DNA of 64,000 bases from the NCBI RefSeq assembly GCF_020443565.1, contig NZ_JAIZZN010000004.1, forward strand, positions 1 to 64,000, read 5' to 3'. Shown here piece by piece: positions 61,150 through 64,000 of this stretch (within the stretch, counting starts at the first letter, position 1; each line of letters starts with the position of its first letter). The stretch comes from Clostridium sp. CS001. GTDB taxonomy: Bacteria > Bacillota > Clostridia > Clostridiales > Clostridiaceae. The notes under the pieces were generated by a model. The model was not told where the DNA came from, made no database searches, and worked only from the letters and a program-made list of their open reading frames with translations. A program made the position numbers and the translations under genes.

Positions 61150-63612
61150 ATGCTAAATTGGAAAAAAAGAAAGTCGAAACTCAATCATATTGACATGGAA
61201 AATAGTATTATAAATGATAATACCTCACACACTTTGTCTAGAAATAAGCTTGCAGTTTTAAAACATAATCAAGGACGTATTGTAACTAAATTAAGTAACA
61301 AAATCGATGAAACTGGTTTTGCGGCAGAAAATTTAATAGGCATTACCAACAACATTAATCAGTATGTAGAGATTCAGATGACTTCTATTGACAAATTAGT
61401 AAATGAAATTACTAATTATTCTGCTTTAGCGGAAGAAGTATTGGCAAGCACCGAAAACTCAAAGCAAATAGCAGAACAAACTATGGAAATAGCAAAAGAA
61501 GGGAGTAAGGCTGTAGATAACTCTATTTTGGCTATGAGCGAAATAGAAGTTTCTGTAGATGATACAAAGCTAGTTGTTATGGATCTTAACAAAAAGTCTG
61601 AACATATTAATGAAATGCTAGAAGTTATTAAAGATATAGCTAATCATACAAATCTACTTTCTTTAAACGCTTCTATTGAAGCAGCAAGAGCTGGGGAAGC
61701 CGGTCGTGGCTTCACTGTAGTTGCTCAAGAAGTTAAAAAGCTAGCTGAGAGAAGCGTTGAATCTGCCGGATTTATTTCTAAAACAATAAGTGAGATAAAT
61801 GCTAGCATTGCACATACAATTAATGCCATGGACAAGACAACTGCAAAAGTAAAAGAAGGAACTGAAATAGCTAATAATACAATGTTAGTTTTTCATGACA
61901 TTATAAAAGCTGTTCAAACTAGCACTAATGTAACGGCTGAGATAAATCTTGCTTTAGCAAATCAAACAGAAAACTTAGAAAATGTTATAAGCTCCACAGA
62001 GGAAATGAGCCAAACTTCTGAAAACCTATTATCAATGGTAGAATCAGCTTCTTTAAACACTCAATACACAAAAACATCTCTTAGCATTCTATCGGAAGTT
62101 TCACATGATTTAAAATACATATCCGATAAACTACTAGAGGAAATATCTGTAGACACTAAAGAGGCATCTGTACTTAGAACCTGTTTGCACGCAGCACCAC
62201 TTTCCTTTGATCCAGCCCTTGCTATGGATCAAGAAAGTGGACAAGTAATTGTAAATGCACATGCAGCTCTACTAACCTTTGGATCAACTGGAGAAATTTC
62301 TCCCGGTATTGCGAAAAGTTGGTATGTAGAAGAGGACCATTTAACTTGGATTTTTAACTTGCGAAAAGGTGCAAAATTTCAAAATGGCCGCGAACTTACT
62401 GCTACTGATATTAAATTTACATTTGAAAGAGTTTTAAGTCCCACATTAAAATCTCCAAATAGTTGGTTCCTTGAGAACCTGGAAGGGGCTACTGAATATT
62501 TAAATGGTCGTGCCAAAGAAGTTATTGGAATAAAGGTACTTGATAAGTATAGAATTTCACTTAAACTTACTGTTCCATATACAGGATTCTTGTTAAACCT
62601 TGGACAATACTGTTGTTCTATTATTGCAAAAGAAGAGCTGGAGAAAGGTAAAATTGTAGGTTGTGGTCCATTTATTTTAGAAGAGACAACCCCTAATGAT
62701 TGTACTCTAGTAGCCTTTAATGACTACTTTGGCGGTGCTCCTTATGCAGACAAAATCCATATTGAATTTAATCCTAAAAACGCTGCTGAGAACTTTTTAA
62801 ATAAACAATACAATTTTATGACAGTGGATAATAAAACACTTATGGAAAGTTTAAAACATGCTGAATCTTCTTCAATTAATTTGAAAGATGTTATGGGTAC
62901 TTATTATGCTGGTTTCAATTTGAAAAGTAGCTCCCCCTTTATTCAAGATGTAGAAATAAGACGAGTTTTGAATCATGCTATTGATAGAAAAAGAATTATT
63001 AAAGAAGTTTTAGGTGGTATGGCCATAGAAGCTAGGGGCCCCTTTCCAACTAGCATAATAGATAATAAATATTTACCTTCTTATGATTATAATCCTAATA
63101 TGGTAAAGGATTTAATATCTAGAAAAAGATTGTCTTCCCCAAAAATTAAACTTCTTATGAGAGAAGGTAGCGTTGATACTGTTTTTAATAAAATTACACA
63201 ATATGTAATTGAAGATTTAAATAAAGTTGGAATTGAGTGTATAATTCAAAAGGTTCCTGCAGATAAGTATTTTGCAAACATAATTAGTTCAGATTTCTTC
63301 ATAAGTAGGTGGATAGCTGATACTGGGGACCCTGACAATTTCCTTCAACCTAATTTTAATCCAACAAATTATACTGACTTTACCGGCTACAATAATGAAG
63401 AGGTTTTGGAAATGATGAACGTAGCTAAAAAGATAATAAATCCACTTAAGAGAAATAAAATTTATGAGGATATACAAAAGAGTATTATTAATGACAGCCC
63501 ATGGCTTTCCCTATACCATCCTCAAATGGCTATAGCTACTAATTCTGGAGTGCTCGGCGTAAGGCTAAATCCACTGGGAATGGTGAGATTTGAGGATATT
63601 GCTATAGAATAA
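61150..63612 (+). CDS. Fusion of methyl-accepting chemotaxis signalling domain and family 5 solute-binding protein
   Basis: The 820-residue protein has no signal peptide and no membrane helix. Residues about 40-330 form a long coiled-coil MCP cytoplasmic domain, whose hairpin tip carries IANHTNLLSLNASIEAARAG and GRGFTVVAQEVKKLAE (about 163-200), the CheA/CheW contact. Residues about 340-815 are a full SBP_bac_5 (oligopeptide/dipeptide-binding) domain with LHAAPLSFDPALAMD, ISPGIAKSWYVEED, FQNGRELTATDIKFTFERVL and GCGPFILEE. A binding protein of this class is normally exported; here it would be cytosolic. It could report internal peptide levels to the chemotaxis array. It has its own promoter. 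Confidence 0.85.
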   Translation: MLNWKKRKSKLNHIDMENSIINDNTSHTLSRNKLAVLKHNQGRIVTKLSNKIDETGFAAENLIGITNNINQYVEIQMTSIDKLVNEITNYSALAEEVLASTENSKQIAEQTMEIAKEGSKAVDNSILAMSEIEVSVDDTKLVVMDLNKKSEHINEMLEVIKDIANHTNLLSLNASIEAARAGEAGRGFTVVAQEVKKLAERSVESAGFISKTISEINASIAHTINAMDKTTAKVKEGTEIANNTMLVFHDIIKAVQTSTNVTAEINLALANQTENLENVISSTEEMSQTSENLLSMVESASLNTQYTKTSLSILSEVSHDLKYISDKLLEEISVDTKEASVLRTCLHAAPLSFDPALAMDQESGQVIVNAHAALLTFGSTGEISPGIAKSWYVEEDHLTWIFNLRKGAKFQNGRELTATDIKFTFERVLSPTLKSPNSWFLENLEGATEYLNGRAKEVIGIKVLDKYRISLKLTVPYTGFLLNLGQYCCSIIAKEELEKGKIVGCGPFILEETTPNDCTLVAFNDYFGGAPYADKIHIEFNPKNAAENFLNKQYNFMTVDNKTLMESLKHAESSSINLKDVMGTYYAGFNLKSSSPFIQDVEIRRVLNHAIDRKRIIKEVLGGMAIEARGPFPTSIIDNKYLPSYDYNPNMVKDLISRKRLSSPKIKLLMREGSVDTVFNKITQYVIEDLNKVGIECIIQKVPADKYFANIISSDFFISRWIADTGDPDNFLQPNFNPTNYTDFTGYNNEEVLEMMNVAKKIINPLKRNKIYEDIQKSIINDSPWLSLYHPQMAIATNSGVLGVRLNPLGMVRFEDIAIE

Positions 63613-63628
63613 CACTTCTATTTTCAAA

Positions 63629-63672
63629 AATAAATCATCATAAAGATTTAGATCTCTATGATGATTTATTAA
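63629..63672. terminator. Bidirectional terminator between fusion gene and RIC gene
   Basis: A 14-bp perfect stem (63629-63642 with 63657-63670) lies between the convergent stops. It carries A-rich and T-rich flanks on either side. Confidence 0.75.
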
Positions 63673-63683
63673 TTATACTTTAA

Positions 63684-64000
63684 CTAAAAGTTCTCAAATA
63701 GTATATTGTTTTCTAAATGTATATGCTCAAATAAATCAAGTTCAATCTCTTTCAACTTTTTATAAGTGAATTCAAAAGTTGCACATACATCTTTAGGTAT
63801 GCTATAGTGGTCTGTAACTTCTCTTAGCTCTTTTAAAATATCCCCTGCGCCGATATGCTCTTTTTCTATATCATCTATAAGTTTTAGTGCAGCACTTTTA
63901 ACTTCTTCATTTTTTCCATCCTCATATTTTATTATAAGTGGAAATAAAAATTCTTCTTCTTTCACTAAATGCTCTTCTAATTCTGTTCTTAAATTATTAA
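63684..64000 (-). CDS. RIC/ScdA-family hemerythrin-domain protein, 3' part (cut by window edge)
   Basis: The frame is open through the right edge of the window, so only the last 105 or so residues are seen. They form the C-terminal part of a hemerythrin four-helix bundle with the di-iron ligands in EEHLVKEEEFLFP, IEKEHIGAG, TDHY and FEHIHLENNILF. This pattern is that of the repair-of-iron-centres proteins (ScdA/YtfE), which mend iron-sulfur clusters damaged by NO or oxidants. A GTG at 63965 lies inside the domain and is not a start. The N-terminal part is outside the window. Confidence 0.8.
   Translation of the reverse strand, partial: NNLRTELEEHLVKEEEFLFPLIIKYEDGKNEEVKSAALKLIDDIEKEHIGAGDILKELREVTDHYSIPKDVCATFEFTYKKLKEIELDLFEHIHLENNILFENF

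Noticed and set aside
63684-63965. A complete 93-residue hemerythrin protein starting at GTG 63965
   Set aside because: The frame stays open upstream with family-typical residues (ELEEHLVKEEE) to the window edge, so the gene is cut by the edge rather than short.

Overview
This 64 kb window is AT-rich and comes from a low-GC Gram-positive, almost certainly an endospore-forming, amino-acid-fermenting member of Clostridium or a close relative. The support is a SigH-type promoter, a BofC-like gene beside ruvAB, the SCIFF peptide and its maturase (a hallmark of Clostridia), a complete oxidative ornithine (Stickland) pathway, and many AGGAGG-type ribosome sites with GTG or TTG starts. No rRNA, tRNA, CRISPR array or insertion sequence was seen.

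Region 1 (about 0.2-21.7 kb, almost all + strand) is accessory. It holds three ABC half-exporters, six GNAT acetyltransferase genes (one with two such domains), a chloramphenicol-phosphotransferase-like kinase, a TIM-barrel enzyme, a histidine phosphatase, an alpha/beta hydrolase, a SAM methyltransferase, an AAA ATPase, a TapT-like tRNA modifier, an O6-alkylguanine methyltransferase plus a separate alkyltransferase-like protein, a MATE pump, a two-component system followed by two small exported proteins, and a deaminase. It reads as a collection of resistance, export and tailoring genes, with a gene remnant near 11.4 kb and a stop-interrupted gene near 18.9 kb.

Region 2 (21.8-27.3 kb) has a DUF378 membrane protein, purB, a tyrosine recombinase preceded by a SigH promoter and a 17-bp palindrome, a cysteine-rich/acidic protein, and a GPH-type sugar symporter.

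Region 3 (27.4-38.2 kb, - strand) is the ornithine oxidation operon ortA-ortB-oraS-oraE-glmL-type reactivator-orr-ord, followed by a second ord paralogue. It lies behind a sigma-54 promoter with two palindromic activator-type sites and a long inverted repeat. The adjacent PAS-AAA-Fis sigma-54 activator gene is the likely regulator. The operon converts ornithine to D-ornithine, 2,4-diaminopentanoate, 2-amino-4-oxopentanoate, and finally alanine plus acetyl-CoA.

Region 4 (38.3-41.4 kb) has glyA, a two-gene ThrE-type exporter and a CsoR/CstR-family repressor with its own operator.

Region 5 (41.6-61 kb, - strand) is a core housekeeping series: bofC-like, ruvA, ruvB, queA, tgt, yajC, a TIGR04086 protein, scfA (SCIFF, a 45-aa gene), scfB, secD, secF, a degenerate RecJ-like protein, apt, rel, dtd, an MBL hydrolase, hemZ, hisS and aspS. 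Region 6 (61-64 kb) contains an unusual soluble fusion of a chemoreceptor signalling domain to an oligopeptide-binding protein, then the 3' part of a RIC/ScdA hemerythrin gene cut by the window edge.

Most notable for follow-up: the chemoreceptor/solute-binding fusion, the RecJ-like pseudoenzyme sitting in the recJ locus, the SigH promoter/palindrome at the recombinase, the regulatory layout of the ornithine operon, and a leader with alternative hairpins upstream of the third ABC exporter.
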